From: Tissierella sp.
GTDB lineage: Bacteria; Bacillota; Clostridia; Tissierellales; Tissierellaceae
Direction: 5' to 3'
Length of the DNA: 64,000 nucleotides
NCBI RefSeq assembly: GCF_031460495.1
Contig: NZ_JAVKTS010000004.1
Span: forward strand, 1-64,000
The position numbers and the translations under genes were made by a program. This document shows positions 41,417-51,183 of the stretch, one piece after another. Under the pieces are notes generated by a model. It was not told where the DNA came from. It did not search any database and saw only the letters and a list, made by a program, of their open reading frames with translations. Numbering within the stretch: position 1 is the first letter of the stretch; every line of letters starts with the position of its first letter.

Positions 41417-43153
41417 ATGAAATTTAACAAATATCTAAGACTAATTATTATATTGTTACTAGCTATGACAGTTGTAGGATGCCAACAATTTGAGAAAACT
41501 GTGGAAGATGAAGACGATATTGAAACAACAGAAGCTTATATTGATGATGAACCAGTAGAGGGAGGACAAGTGGTTTTACCTTTGACTACTTTTAACACCC
41601 TAAATCCCTTAATGACAGAAAACAGTAGTTATTATTTCTTTAGTAAGCTCGTCTTTGAAGGATTATTTGAATTTGATAATGATTTAAATGTAAAAAATCA
41701 ACTGGCAGAAAGCTATAATATAAAAGATGATGGTAGAACAATTGAAATTAGGCTAAAAGATAATGTGTTTTGGCATGATGGAGAAAAACTAAAACCAGAG
41801 GATATTGCTTTTACAATTAACACAATAAAATATGCTAATACAAATAGCACTTATAAGGAAATGTTGGCTAAGGCTATGGGATTAACAAGCGCATCAGATT
41901 TAAGAAGAATTCTTGAAGTAGCTATAATAGATGAAAGTAATATATCAATTACTTTTGATAGGGCATTTAGCAATAATCTTGAAGTACTTACTTTTCCTAT
42001 AATTCCAAAGCATGTATTTGTAACAACAAAAGGTGGTAACGATGATTTCATTAAAGCATTAGAGCTAAATGACTATACACCTATTGGTACGGGAGCCTAT
42101 AGATTTGAATCTTATGAAAAAATGAAGCAAATAACATTAAAGGCAAACGATAATTATAGAGATGGAAAACCCTATATTGATGAGATATTAGGAAGAGTAT
42201 TAGATAGTGAAGAAGATATATTGACTGCATTTGAAACAGGGCAGATAAATATAGCAACAACTATAGGGGTAGACTGGGATAAATATGGAGGAAACAGCAG
42301 AATTAGAGCTGTAGAATTTGTATCACCAAATTATGAATTCTTAGGATTTAACTTCTCTAAAGAAGTTTTTTCTGGTGAAAACGGACAAAGATTAAGGCGA
42401 GCCATAGCTTATGGTATAAATAGACAATCCATAATAGAAAAACTTTACTTAGGTCATGGAACTCAAATTGATGTCCCAGTTCATCCCGATTCTTGGTTGT
42501 TATCAGAGAAAGCTAATACCTATGGCTATAATTTAGAACTGGCAAAGAAAGAATTGAATAACATAGGATGGAAAGATACAAATGATGACGGCATATTAGA
42601 GGACGAAAACGGTGAGGCAATATCTTTTAATTTGCTAACAAACACATATAATCCTATGAGGCTTAGAACTGCAGAGCTAATCCAAGAGGATTTAATAGAA
42701 ATTGGAATTAATATAAATATTAGTACTGGAAAGAACTTAGACAAAGAAGCAACTAAGGAAGATATTGAACAACAATGGATTGAAGTAAATGAGCTTCTTT
42801 CTACAGGAGACTATGATATAGCTCTCCTTGGATGGCAGTTATCTGCTATTCCAGACTTATCATTTGCTTTTCATAGTTCGCAAATTCCATATAATACGAA
42901 CTTCATAAAATATTCCAGTGAAAATATGGATCAATTATTAGAAGCTGCTTTTTTAAGTGGATCTAGAGAAAACAAAATTAATGCATATGATGATTTACAA
43001 GCTTATATTGTTAATGAACTTCCATATATTAGCTTGTTTTATAAAAATAAGGCACTATTAATGGATACAAAAATAGTTGGTGATATTGATCCTGCTTTCT
43101 TTAATCCCTATAGAGGAATAGAGAAATGTTATATACCTAAGGATTTACAATAA
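41417..43153 (+). CDS. Peptide ABC transporter substrate-binding lipoprotein (SBP_bac_5)
   Basis: A 578-aa lipoprotein with lipobox VVGC near residue 22 and an acidic linker. The family 5 pattern includes LAESYNIKDDGRTIEIRLKDNVFWHDGEKL and GTGAYRFESY. It binds oligopeptides or similar ligands. No permease or ATPase gene is adjacent, so it either serves a transporter elsewhere or has a signalling role. AAGGGGG lies before the ATG. Confidence 0.9.
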   Translation: MKFNKYLRLIIILLLAMTVVGCQQFEKTVEDEDDIETTEAYIDDEPVEGGQVVLPLTTFNTLNPLMTENSSYYFFSKLVFEGLFEFDNDLNVKNQLAESYNIKDDGRTIEIRLKDNVFWHDGEKLKPEDIAFTINTIKYANTNSTYKEMLAKAMGLTSASDLRRILEVAIIDESNISITFDRAFSNNLEVLTFPIIPKHVFVTTKGGNDDFIKALELNDYTPIGTGAYRFESYEKMKQITLKANDNYRDGKPYIDEILGRVLDSEEDILTAFETGQINIATTIGVDWDKYGGNSRIRAVEFVSPNYEFLGFNFSKEVFSGENGQRLRRAIAYGINRQSIIEKLYLGHGTQIDVPVHPDSWLLSEKANTYGYNLELAKKELNNIGWKDTNDDGILEDENGEAISFNLLTNTYNPMRLRTAELIQEDLIEIGININISTGKNLDKEATKEDIEQQWIEVNELLSTGDYDIALLGWQLSAIPDLSFAFHSSQIPYNTNFIKYSSENMDQLLEAAFLSGSRENKINAYDDLQAYIVNELPYISLFYKNKALLMDTKIVGDIDPAFFNPYRGIEKCYIPKDLQ

Positions 43154-43207
43154 ATATTAATTGAAAAAACTATAAAAGTGTAGTAGAATAATGTAGGTAA
43201 ATTGAAA

Positions 43208-43292
43208 GCAGGAGTGGCGGAACGGCAGACGCGCTATCTTGAGGGGGTAGTAAGCAAAGCTTGTGAGGGTTCAAATCCCTTCTCCTGCACCA
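43208..43292 (+). tRNA. tRNA-Leu (GAG)
   Basis: Class II tRNA with acceptor GCAGGAG/CTCCTGC, anticodon loop CTTGAGG, long variable arm and encoded CCA. Confidence 0.94.
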
Positions 43293-43327
43293 AAAATACA
43301 ATAGTGATAATTAAATATAAAAGATAA

Positions 43328-43356
43328 GATAATACTAGCTAATGGCTAGTATTATC
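43328..43356. terminator. Hairpin after tRNA-Leu
   Basis: Twelve-bp stem GATAATACTAGC/GCTAGTATTATC. It has no strong T run, so it may be a processing or weak termination signal. Confidence 0.45.
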
Positions 43357-43359
43357 TGC

Positions 43360-43868
43360 TTAAGTAGATTATACATACTGATATTAAGGAAGGATTTTAG
43401 TTAATGATTCTTTGTTAGATTTAGAATCGTAGGAGCAAATAATTAAATATGAAATTTTCTTAATAAAATTTAAATATGAAAATCGAGTAAATTTGACAAT
43501 TGTTAAACAATACTAAATTTATTTTGAATAATGGTATTAATCGTTAAAGAAATTTATTGTTAATAAAGGACATTGATATAATAACTGTAAATATGTCCTT
43601 TTATTATATCTAGATTACTGTATTTTTGAAAATAAAAGATATTTTAAGTAAATACATTTTTGTGATTTTTAGAAAAATAATAATTTAGAGAGTAGATTAC
43701 ATTAAAAATTAACAATGATTGTAAAAGAATTGACAGTCTTTTACATCTATGAAATGTGTACAATTCAAGGGCTTAATGTTATAATATAAATTAGTATTTT
43801 AAGCTAGGGGAAATATAGCTTAATTTTTTAATGTTTATTATAAAAATATTAATAAAGAGGTGGAAAGA
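43360..43868 (+). promoter_or_regulatory. Long AT-rich region upstream of the rnf operon
   Basis: About 500 bp without a gene. A perfect TATAAT at 43780-43785 with TGTACA 18 bases before it is the best promoter, giving a leader of roughly 75 nt. A TTGACA at 43729-43734 has no matching -10. I see no riboswitch motif. Confidence 0.5.
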
Positions 43869-45197
43869 ATGAAACTTGAAAATCTCACTTTTAAGGGTGG
43901 GGTACATGTACCACACAGCAAGGAATTGACAGAAAAAAAGTCCCTGATTTATGCAAATGAGCCAAGTGTAGTATATATACCATTGCATCAACATACTGGA
44001 GCACCATGTGAAGCTTTAGTTAATGTAGGGGATAGGGTAAAAATTGGACAAAAAATTGCAGAGTCTTCAGCTTTTGTCTCAGCACCAATTCATTCCAGCG
44101 TGGCTGGTATTGTAAAAAGCATCACAAATATAACAACACCTACTGGAATGAACTCAGCATGTATTGTTATAGAGTCAGATGGTACAAAAGAAGTCCATGA
44201 GTCAGTTAAACCTAAAGAATCTTTGGACAAGCTTTCATCTAAAGAAATAATTTCAATTATTAAGGAGGCTGGAATTACTGGGATGGGGGGAGCTGGATTT
44301 CCCACTCATGTAAAACTATCACCACCGCCTGAGAAAAAAATTGATACCATTATCTTAAATGGAGCAGAATGTGAACCATTTTTAACTGCAGATCATAGGT
44401 TAATGCTGGAAATGCCAGAAAAGGTAGTATTTGGTCTAAGAGCTATTATGAAAGCATTAAATGTAGAAAAAGGGTTCATTGGAGTCGAAAACAACAAAAT
44501 GGACGCAGTACATGCATTAAAGTCAGTGATTAGAGAAGATGATAAAATAGAAATAGTAACCTTAAAAGCAAAATATCCACAAGGGGATGAAAAAAGAATT
44601 ATCAATGCAATAACAGGGAGAAAAGTTCCTTCTGGCGGATTACCAATGGATGTTGGCTGTGTTGTTAACAATGTTAGTACTGCTAAGGCAATAGCAGAAG
44701 CCATATTAGAAGGAAAACCTTTATATGAAAGAGTTGTTACTGTTACAGGAAATGGAATTAAAGAGCCAAAAAACATAGTAGTTAAGATTGGAACAAAATT
44801 CCAAGAAGTAATAGATCAATGTGGTGGATTCAATGGAACTCCAGGCAAGATAATTATGGGAGGACCTATGATGGGATTAGCTCAATTTTCCACGGATGTT
44901 CCAGTAATAAAAGGTTCTGGTGGTATTTTGGTCCTTACAGAGGAGGAAGCTTTAGCTGAAAAAGTATCTCCTTGCATTAAATGTGGGAAGTGTTTAGAAG
45001 TATGCCCAGTAACATTACAGCCTTTACACATTTCTGCCCATGCATTAAAGAAGAATTTTGAAGGTGCTGAAAGATTCAATGCACTAGATTGTGTTGAATG
45101 TGGAGCATGTTCATTTATATGTCCAGCAAAGAGACCATTAGTAGAGTCAATTAGATTTGCTAAAAGAGAAATCCTTGCAAAAAGAAAAAAATCATAG
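43869..45197 (+). CDS. rnfC: Rnf complex subunit C (NADH-binding iron-sulfur protein)
   Basis: A 442-aa protein that takes NADH via the Complex I 51-kDa-like region (GMGGAGFPTHVK near residue 135 for FMN/NAD) and holds two 4Fe-4S clusters in CIKCGKCLEVCP and CVECGACSFICP at its C-terminus. The ATG at 43869 follows GAGGTGGAAAG. It is first in the C-D-G-E-A-B Rnf operon, which couples ferredoxin oxidation to NAD reduction and to H+ or Na+ export. Confidence 0.96.
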   Translation: MKLENLTFKGGVHVPHSKELTEKKSLIYANEPSVVYIPLHQHTGAPCEALVNVGDRVKIGQKIAESSAFVSAPIHSSVAGIVKSITNITTPTGMNSACIVIESDGTKEVHESVKPKESLDKLSSKEIISIIKEAGITGMGGAGFPTHVKLSPPPEKKIDTIILNGAECEPFLTADHRLMLEMPEKVVFGLRAIMKALNVEKGFIGVENNKMDAVHALKSVIREDDKIEIVTLKAKYPQGDEKRIINAITGRKVPSGGLPMDVGCVVNNVSTAKAIAEAILEGKPLYERVVTVTGNGIKEPKNIVVKIGTKFQEVIDQCGGFNGTPGKIIMGGPMMGLAQFSTDVPVIKGSGGILVLTEEEALAEKVSPCIKCGKCLEVCPVTLQPLHISAHALKKNFEGAERFNALDCVECGACSFICPAKRPLVESIRFAKREILAKRKKS

Positions 45198-45215
45198 AAG
45201 TTAGGAGGAAATTAA

Positions 45216-46226
45216 ATGGAAGGTAAAATTTTAAACCCTACGAAGACAGATTCTGCAATATCTGATTTACTTATAGTATCATCTTCACCTCATCTTAGAT
45301 CAAATGAATCTGTTAAGAGAATAATGCTAGATGTAATAATAGCTCTAATACCTGCAATGATTGGTTCTGTTTATTTCTTTGGGCTTAATGCCTTAAAGTT
45401 AATATTAATATCCATCGCATCAGCTTTGTTTTTTGAAGCTGTCATACAAAAAATGTTGAAAAAGGAAATTTCAATAAATGATTATAGTGCTGTTATAACA
45501 GGAATATTATTAGCATTCAATTTACCAGCAAATGCACCTTGGTGGATTGCAGTATTTGGTTCAGGATTTGCTATTATTATAGTGAAGCAATTATTTGGTG
45601 GATTGGGATCAAATTTCATGAATCCAGCATTAGCAGCAAGAGCAGTACTATTAACTTCTTGGCCAAACATTATGTCAAACTTTGTATTGCCAGGTGCCGA
45701 TGCTATAACTGGTGCAACACCATTGGCTATAATGAAATATGGTGCAGCAGATGCAGGTGCTTCAGCTACAGTAGCTCAAGCAGCGGCAGAATTACCTTCA
45801 ATATTGAATATGTTCATTGGAAATAGGGGAGGAGCAATAGGAGAAACTTCAGCACTGTTGTTATTAATTGGTGGACTGTATTTATTAATTAGAAAAGTTA
45901 TTGACTGGAAGATTCCTGTAATTTATATTGCAACAACAGCAGTATTCTTATTGTTATTAGGTGTTGAGACAGATCAACTTGTTTACCATATACTAGGTGG
46001 TGGATTGATTCTTGGAGCATTCTATATGGCAACAGATTACTCATCTGGAGCTATAACACCAATTGGCCAAATAATATTTGCTTTTGGTGCTGGAGCATTA
46101 ACTGCTTTAATCAGAGTAAAGGGTGGATTCCCAGAAGGAGTTTCATACTCTATACTTTTAATGAATGTAGCAGCTCCACTAATAGATAAATTTACTGCAC
46201 CAAGAGTATTTGGGAGGTCGAAATAG
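45216..46226 (+). CDS. rnfD: Rnf complex subunit D
   Basis: A 336-aa membrane protein with about nine helices. The flavinylation motif TGATPL has its target threonine at T168, where FMN is linked through phosphate by ApbE. It forms part of the ion path. AGGAGG precedes the ATG. Confidence 0.95.
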   Translation: MEGKILNPTKTDSAISDLLIVSSSPHLRSNESVKRIMLDVIIALIPAMIGSVYFFGLNALKLILISIASALFFEAVIQKMLKKEISINDYSAVITGILLAFNLPANAPWWIAVFGSGFAIIIVKQLFGGLGSNFMNPALAARAVLLTSWPNIMSNFVLPGADAITGATPLAIMKYGAADAGASATVAQAAAELPSILNMFIGNRGGAIGETSALLLLIGGLYLLIRKVIDWKIPVIYIATTAVFLLLLGVETDQLVYHILGGGLILGAFYMATDYSSGAITPIGQIIFAFGAGALTALIRVKGGFPEGVSYSILLMNVAAPLIDKFTAPRVFGRSK

Positions 46227-46772
46227 ATGAAGGAAACTATTAAATTAGGATTAATATTACTAATCATCACTGTAGTTGCAGCGGGAGTTTTAGCTGTATC
46301 AAACAATTTGACTAAAGATAAAATTGCTGAATTAGAAATGGAAGGAAGCATTGGTGCACTAAAAGAAATATTTGGTGATATGGATAAATTTGCTCCTTTA
46401 GCTCAAGGGCAACAAAATGAAATCATTGCTGCAAATTCAAATGTTATAGAAGTTTTTGAAGCATATAGTGGAGATAATATAGCTGGATATGCGATAAAAT
46501 CTAAATCAAAAGGTTTTGGTGGAGATATAGTAATGATTACTGGATTTGCAAATGACGGAACTGTTGTAGGAATGCAGATATTAGAACATTCTGAGACTCC
46601 TAGCTTAGGTTCTAAAGCAGCAGAACCAGAATTTACAGATAAGTTTAGAGGTAAGAGCACAGCTGAAGAAATCGCTGTTGAAGCTATATCTGGTGCAACT
46701 ATAACATCTAAGGGTGTTTTGTCAGGTATAAATGAAGCTAGAGAAGTGTTTAATGCACAACTTTCAAACTAA
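46227..46772 (+). CDS. rnfG: Rnf complex subunit G
   Basis: A 181-aa protein with one N-terminal membrane helix and an FMN_bind domain. The motif ISGATITSKG holds the FMN-linked threonine T158. Its ATG directly follows the rnfD stop. The flavin transferase ApbE lies 13 kb downstream. Confidence 0.94.
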   Translation: MKETIKLGLILLIITVVAAGVLAVSNNLTKDKIAELEMEGSIGALKEIFGDMDKFAPLAQGQQNEIIAANSNVIEVFEAYSGDNIAGYAIKSKSKGFGGDIVMITGFANDGTVVGMQILEHSETPSLGSKAAEPEFTDKFRGKSTAEEIAVEAISGATITSKGVLSGINEAREVFNAQLSN

Positions 46773-46792
46773 ATAAATTGGAGGTGGAATGA

Positions 46793-47398
46793 TTGAAATT
46801 GTTTAAGATATTTAAAAATGGTATTGCAAGTGAAAATCCAATATTTGTACAATTAGTTGGTATGTGCTCAACATTAGCTATTACAACTAATGTATTAAAT
46901 AGTATAGCTATGGGCGCTGCTGTAACCGTAGTATTAATTGGTTCGAACTTTGTAATCTCTTTGCTTAGAAATGTAATACCAGATAAAATTCGTATCCCTG
47001 CATTTGTTGTTGTAATAGCAACTTTTGTTACTATAATAGAAATGTTTATGAAGGCATATGCCCAGCCAATTTATCAAGCCTTAGGTATATTTCTTCCTTT
47101 AATAGTAGTAAATTGTATAATACTTGCCCGTGCAGAGGCTTTTGCTTTTAAAAACAAAATTATACCTTCAGTCGTAGATGGTCTTAGTATGGGAATTGGT
47201 TATACTATAGCACTTGTTATACTAGGCAGTATAAGAGAAATATTTGGTGCTGGAACTTTCTTAGGTAAAGCATTATTTGGAGCTAGTTTTCAGCCAGCTG
47301 GAATATTTGTACAACCACCAGGAGCATTTATTGTATTAGGTATTTTAATAGGTGTTTTCAATTTAGTTAAAAACAAAAAAACTACTAGTGAAATTTAA
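46793..47398 (+). CDS. rnfE: Rnf complex subunit E
   Basis: A 201-aa membrane protein with six helices, related to NqrD. It contains conserved NCIILARAEAFA near residue 105. TTG start after GGAGGTGG. Together with RnfA it holds a metal cluster within the membrane. Confidence 0.94.
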   Translation: MKLFKIFKNGIASENPIFVQLVGMCSTLAITTNVLNSIAMGAAVTVVLIGSNFVISLLRNVIPDKIRIPAFVVVIATFVTIIEMFMKAYAQPIYQALGIFLPLIVVNCIILARAEAFAFKNKIIPSVVDGLSMGIGYTIALVILGSIREIFGAGTFLGKALFGASFQPAGIFVQPPGAFIVLGILIGVFNLVKNKKTTSEI

Positions 47399-47415
47399 AT
47401 AAGGAGGAAAACTTA

Positions 47416-47988
47416 ATGAGTATAGCAGCGATATTGATTAGTACAATATTTGTAAATAACTATGTATTCGCTCGATTCCTTGGTATTTGCCCATTTTTAG
47501 GAGTATCAAATAAAATGGAAACTGCTACAGGAATGGGTGTTGCTGTAACATTTGTAGTTACACTATCTTCAATAATTACCTACTTTATACAAAAAGGAAT
47601 TTTGGATTTAATGGGTTTGGAATATTTGCAAACTATTGTTTTTATATTAGTTATAGCAGCATTAGTTCAATTTGTTGAAATAGTAATGAAAAAAATGAGC
47701 CCTACATTATACAATGCATTGGGAGTTTACTTACCACTAATTACTACAAACTGTGTAGTATTAGGAGTTACAATACTTAATATTCAAGAAGGATATAATT
47801 TAGTACAAACTATATTTAATGCTATAGGATCTTCCCTTGGATTTACATTAGCATTAATCCTTATATCAGGGATAAGAGAGCAACTAGAGTTAGCGGATAT
47901 TCCTGAAGCATTAAAGGGATTTCCCATAGCTTTAATTACTGCAGGATTAATGTCCATAGCCTTTTTAGGCTTTAATGGACTTGTTTAG
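47416..47988 (+). CDS. rnfA: Rnf complex subunit A
   Basis: A 190-aa membrane protein with six helices, related to NqrE. It has the conserved NNYVFARFLGICPFLGVS near residue 15 and LITTNCVVLG near 110. Cysteines in both match the membrane iron-sulfur site shared with RnfE. AAGGAGG precedes the ATG. Confidence 0.95.
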   Translation: MSIAAILISTIFVNNYVFARFLGICPFLGVSNKMETATGMGVAVTFVVTLSSIITYFIQKGILDLMGLEYLQTIVFILVIAALVQFVEIVMKKMSPTLYNALGVYLPLITTNCVVLGVTILNIQEGYNLVQTIFNAIGSSLGFTLALILISGIREQLELADIPEALKGFPIALITAGLMSIAFLGFNGLV

Positions 47989-47999
47989 GAGGTAGGAAT

Positions 48000-48809
48000 A
48001 TGACTGATATTTTAAACCCAATTATCGTACTCGGTGGATTAGGATTAGTTTTTGGAGTAATCTTATCTATTGCATCCAATGCATTTGCAGTAGAAGTTGA
48101 TCCAAAGGTAGAAGAAATTAGATCTGCTTTACCTGGAGCTAACTGTGGAGCTTGTGGGTTCCCAGGTTGTGATGGGTTAGCAAATGCCATTGCTGAAGGG
48201 AATGCAAACACTAATGCCTGTGTTGTAGGAGGCAAGTCAGTAGCGGAGGCAGTATCTGACATTATGGGTGTTAATGCTCTAAATGTAGATAGAAATGTGG
48301 CTACAGTCCTATGCCAAGGAGATTGTAATAAGGCAAAAGAGAAATATAGATATGAAGGAATTCAAGATTGTAGAGCAGCTAATATATTACAATCTGGTGG
48401 AAAAGCATGTACTTTTGGTTGTCTAGGCTGTGGAACTTGTAAAGAAGTTTGTGCCTTTGACGCTATAGAGATAGTAAATGGAGTAGCGGTTGTAAACAAA
48501 GATAAATGTACTGCATGTATGAAATGTATAGAAGTATGTCCTAAATCAATAATTGAGTTAGTTCCATATGACAATCAATTTGTAGTAAAATGTAAGAGTA
48601 AAGACTCAGGTAAAGAAGTAAAAAGCAAATGTAACATTGGCTGCATTGGATGTCAAATATGCGTTAAAAATTGTCCAGTGGATGCATTTAGCTTTGAAAA
48701 CAACTTGGCGAAGATTAATTACGAAAAATGTACTAACTGTGGGATATGTGCTGAAAAATGTCCTACAAAAGCTATATACTCAAATCTAACTAAAGAAGCA
48801 GCAATTTAA
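48000..48809 (+). CDS. rnfB: Rnf complex subunit B (ferredoxin-accepting iron-sulfur protein)
   Basis: A 269-aa protein with one N-terminal helix, then the ferredoxin-entry motif CGACGFPGCDGLA near residue 45. Downstream lie several Cys-rich cluster sites, including CTACMKCIEVCP, CIGCQICVKNCP and CTNCGICAEKCP. It takes electrons from reduced ferredoxin. A strong terminator follows. Confidence 0.96.
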   Translation: MTDILNPIIVLGGLGLVFGVILSIASNAFAVEVDPKVEEIRSALPGANCGACGFPGCDGLANAIAEGNANTNACVVGGKSVAEAVSDIMGVNALNVDRNVATVLCQGDCNKAKEKYRYEGIQDCRAANILQSGGKACTFGCLGCGTCKEVCAFDAIEIVNGVAVVNKDKCTACMKCIEVCPKSIIELVPYDNQFVVKCKSKDSGKEVKSKCNIGCIGCQICVKNCPVDAFSFENNLAKINYEKCTNCGICAEKCPTKAIYSNLTKEAAI

Positions 48810-48838
48810 AAGCAGGGCCTTCAAGGCCCTGCTTTTAT
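48808..48838 (+). terminator. Terminator of the rnf operon
   Basis: Twelve-bp stem AAAAGCAGGGCC/GGCCCTGCTTTT with a 5-nt loop, then ATG. Confidence 0.9.
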
Positions 48839-48925
48839 GAAATTGTAACTTGTAAATGAAAAACATTAATGGTAAACTAGTAATGTATGAAATTTGAATA
48901 AACTTACTTTAAAAGGATGATTATA

Positions 48926-49306
48926 ATGACTAAAGGCGATAAGATTTTAATTATAGTTATCATAGCTATTAGCCTAACATCTTTAGGGTTTATTAAGAAT
49001 AACGCAGTTGGATATATGGATAAGTATATCAGTATTCAAGTTGATGGAAAGGAATATAAGAAAATAATATTCGACAAAAGTGTTATTGGAAAGACAATCC
49101 CAATTGAAACTGAATTCGGTTACAATTTGGTTGAAATTGGTGATGGAACAGTAAGAGTTATCGAGGCTTCTTGTCCAGATGAATTGGATGTAAAGCAAGG
49201 ATCTATATCTGCTCCAGGCCAAATAATTGTTTGCTTACCAAATAGACTTGTAATAGAGATAAAAGGCTCAAGTGAGGTACCAGGAGTTGATAATATTAGC
49301 CATTAA
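48926..49306 (+). CDS. NusG domain II-containing protein, Rnf-associated
   Basis: A 126-aa protein with one N-terminal helix and an outer NusG-II (KOW-less) domain ending in IIVCLPNRLVIEIKG. Such proteins often sit next to rnf genes in Clostridia and may help assemble or flavinylate the complex; this is inferred from gene neighbourhood only. The ATG at 48926 is nine bases after AAAAGGA. Confidence 0.85.
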   Translation: MTKGDKILIIVIIAISLTSLGFIKNNAVGYMDKYISIQVDGKEYKKIIFDKSVIGKTIPIETEFGYNLVEIGDGTVRVIEASCPDELDVKQGSISAPGQIIVCLPNRLVIEIKGSSEVPGVDNISH

Positions 49307-49321
49307 GGATGATAAATAACT

Positions 49322-49837
49322 ATGAAAAGATTAAGAAAGATGATATTCTTGTCCTTATTAGTAGCAATAGGTCTTGCACTGTCTGTATTAGAGTCTGCAA
49401 TTCCTTTACCAATTACTGTACCAGGTGCTAAACTAGGACTTTCAAATATGGTTATATTGGTTACACTAGTACTATTTGGATTTAAAGAAGCTTTAGTGGT
49501 AGGAATATTAAAAAGCATTGTACTTGTACTAATTACAGGTAGCATATCTAGTTTCTTATACAGTTTTTCAGGTGCTATTCTTAGCTGTATTGCAATGTTT
49601 ATTGTGTATAAATACTTTTCAAAGATATTTAGCCTAATTGGGGTTAGTATTTTTGGAGCAGTAGCTCACAACTTTGCCCAAGTTAGCGTTGCTTCTCTTA
49701 TGATGTATAATGCTAGAATATATTCATATCTACCGATTCTTCTTTTAACTGGTTTGTTTACTGGATATTTTGTAGGTCTAGGATCAATTTATATTTCAAA
49801 AAACCTACAGAAACATTTAAAATCACAGTTTAGATAG
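49322..49837 (+). CDS. Gx transporter family / HepT-like integral membrane protein
   Basis: A 171-aa membrane protein with five helices. It opens with a SVLESAIPLPITVPGAKLGLSN region typical of the PF07456 (Gx transporter) family, once named heptaprenyl diphosphate synthase component I. It commonly follows the NusG-II gene next to rnf. It looks like an ECF-type S component, so it may bring in a small molecule such as a flavin precursor; this last point is a guess. Confidence 0.85.
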   Translation: MKRLRKMIFLSLLVAIGLALSVLESAIPLPITVPGAKLGLSNMVILVTLVLFGFKEALVVGILKSIVLVLITGSISSFLYSFSGAILSCIAMFIVYKYFSKIFSLIGVSIFGAVAHNFAQVSVASLMMYNARIYSYLPILLLTGLFTGYFVGLGSIYISKNLQKHLKSQFR

Positions 49838-49850
49838 GTTAGGAGGCAAT

Positions 49851-50432
49851 ATGGATAAGATAATATTAGCTTCTTCATCTCCAAGGAGAGAAGAAATGCT
49901 AAAAAAATACAATTTAGAACCCATGATATTTCCTTCTCATATTGAAGAAAGACAGATAGAAGGAGAAACACCTGAACAGGTTGTAATGGCTTTAGCTTTT
50001 GAAAAGGCCTTGTGGGTTAGTAGACATTTTAGTAATGGAGAAATTATTATAGGGGCAGATACCATAGTTGTATTAGAAAACAGAATACTAGGTAAGCCCA
50101 AAGATGAAAAAGATGCATTTGAAATATTAAGCTCATTAAGTGGAAAAGAACACAGTGTAATTAGTGGGGTTTGTATTATTAAAGCAAACTCAAATACTAA
50201 GATAATAGATTACGAAACTACCACAGTTAGATTTAGACATTTATCAGAAGAGCAAATATTAAGGTATATCCATACAAAGGAACCAATGGATAAGGCAGGT
50301 GCTTATGGAATCCAAGGGTATGGAGAAATATTAGTTGAGAAAATTGATGGGTCCTATTCTAATGTGGTAGGCTTACCTCTTGGAAAGCTTGACTACTTAT
50401 TAAATGAATTTTTTAATATAAAAATATTATAG
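49851..50432 (+). CDS. maf: Maf-like nucleotide pyrophosphatase
   Basis: A 193-aa protein with motifs SSSPRREEML (residues 6-15), ADTIVVLENRILGKP and GSYSNVVGLPL. It hydrolyses dTTP, UTP or modified nucleotides and is linked to septum control. It is followed by radC and the mre-min cluster, as in Bacillus. Confidence 0.94.
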   Translation: MDKIILASSSPRREEMLKKYNLEPMIFPSHIEERQIEGETPEQVVMALAFEKALWVSRHFSNGEIIIGADTIVVLENRILGKPKDEKDAFEILSSLSGKEHSVISGVCIIKANSNTKIIDYETTTVRFRHLSEEQILRYIHTKEPMDKAGAYGIQGYGEILVEKIDGSYSNVVGLPLGKLDYLLNEFFNIKIL

Positions 50433-50448
50433 ATAAGTGGGTGGAAGT

Positions 50449-51156
50449 GTGAGTACTGATCAAAATCTAGAAAGAAATTACACTATTAAGGAACTTCCAA
50501 TGACTGAAAGGCCTAGAGAAAAACTTTATACTCACGGTCCAGAAGCTTTATCAAATGAGGAATTAATCGCTATTATTATTAGGACAGGAAACAAGAGCGA
50601 TTCTGCTATTGATTTAGCTAGAAAAATATTAAGTAAAGATAACAGAGGGCTTGTACACCTTCGCGATACAACTTTGCAATCTCTCATGGAAATCAAGGGT
50701 GTAGGTCAATGCAAATCAGCTCAAATACTAGCTGCAATAGAACTAGGTAAGAGGATAAACTATAAAGATGCATTAGATAAGGTGAAAATAACAGATCCTA
50801 ATACTATTGTAAATCTATATATGGACGAAATGAGGTATTTACAGAAGGAACATTTTCGAATTTTATTACTAGATACAAAGAATCAGATTATCGTAACTGA
50901 GGAGATATCAGTTGGCACTTTAAATGCTTCCATAGTACATCCACGAGATGTTTTTAAGGCAGCAATTAAGAGAAATGCCAATTCTATTATTTTGATACAT
51001 AATCATCCAAGTGGAGATCCAACGCCTAGTAATGAAGATATTAATATAACCAATCGATTAATAGATGCAGGAAATTTAATTGGAATAAGAGTACTAGATC
51101 ACTTAATAATTGGAGATAATAGATATATAAGTTTTAAAGAAAAAAATTTAATTTAA
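50449..51156 (+). CDS. radC: DNA repair protein RadC (JAMM metalloprotease-like)
   Basis: A 235-aa protein with an N-terminal helix-hairpin-helix (GVGQCKSAQILAAIELG near residue 85) and the C-terminal JAMM motif HNHPSGDPTPSNED. Its biochemical role is not known. I placed the start at the GTG at 50449 after GGGTGGAAG; the spacing is short, and 50437 is another option. Confidence 0.92.
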   Translation: MSTDQNLERNYTIKELPMTERPREKLYTHGPEALSNEELIAIIIRTGNKSDSAIDLARKILSKDNRGLVHLRDTTLQSLMEIKGVGQCKSAQILAAIELGKRINYKDALDKVKITDPNTIVNLYMDEMRYLQKEHFRILLLDTKNQIIVTEEISVGTLNASIVHPRDVFKAAIKRNANSIILIHNHPSGDPTPSNEDINITNRLIDAGNLIGIRVLDHLIIGDNRYISFKEKNLI

Positions 51157-51183
51157 GTTATGGTAAAGGAAGGAGCAAACAAT

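Noticed and set aside
43328..43356. Attachment site or insertion end near tRNA-Leu(GAG)
   Set aside because: It is a single hairpin with no second copy nearby and no integrase or foreign genes.
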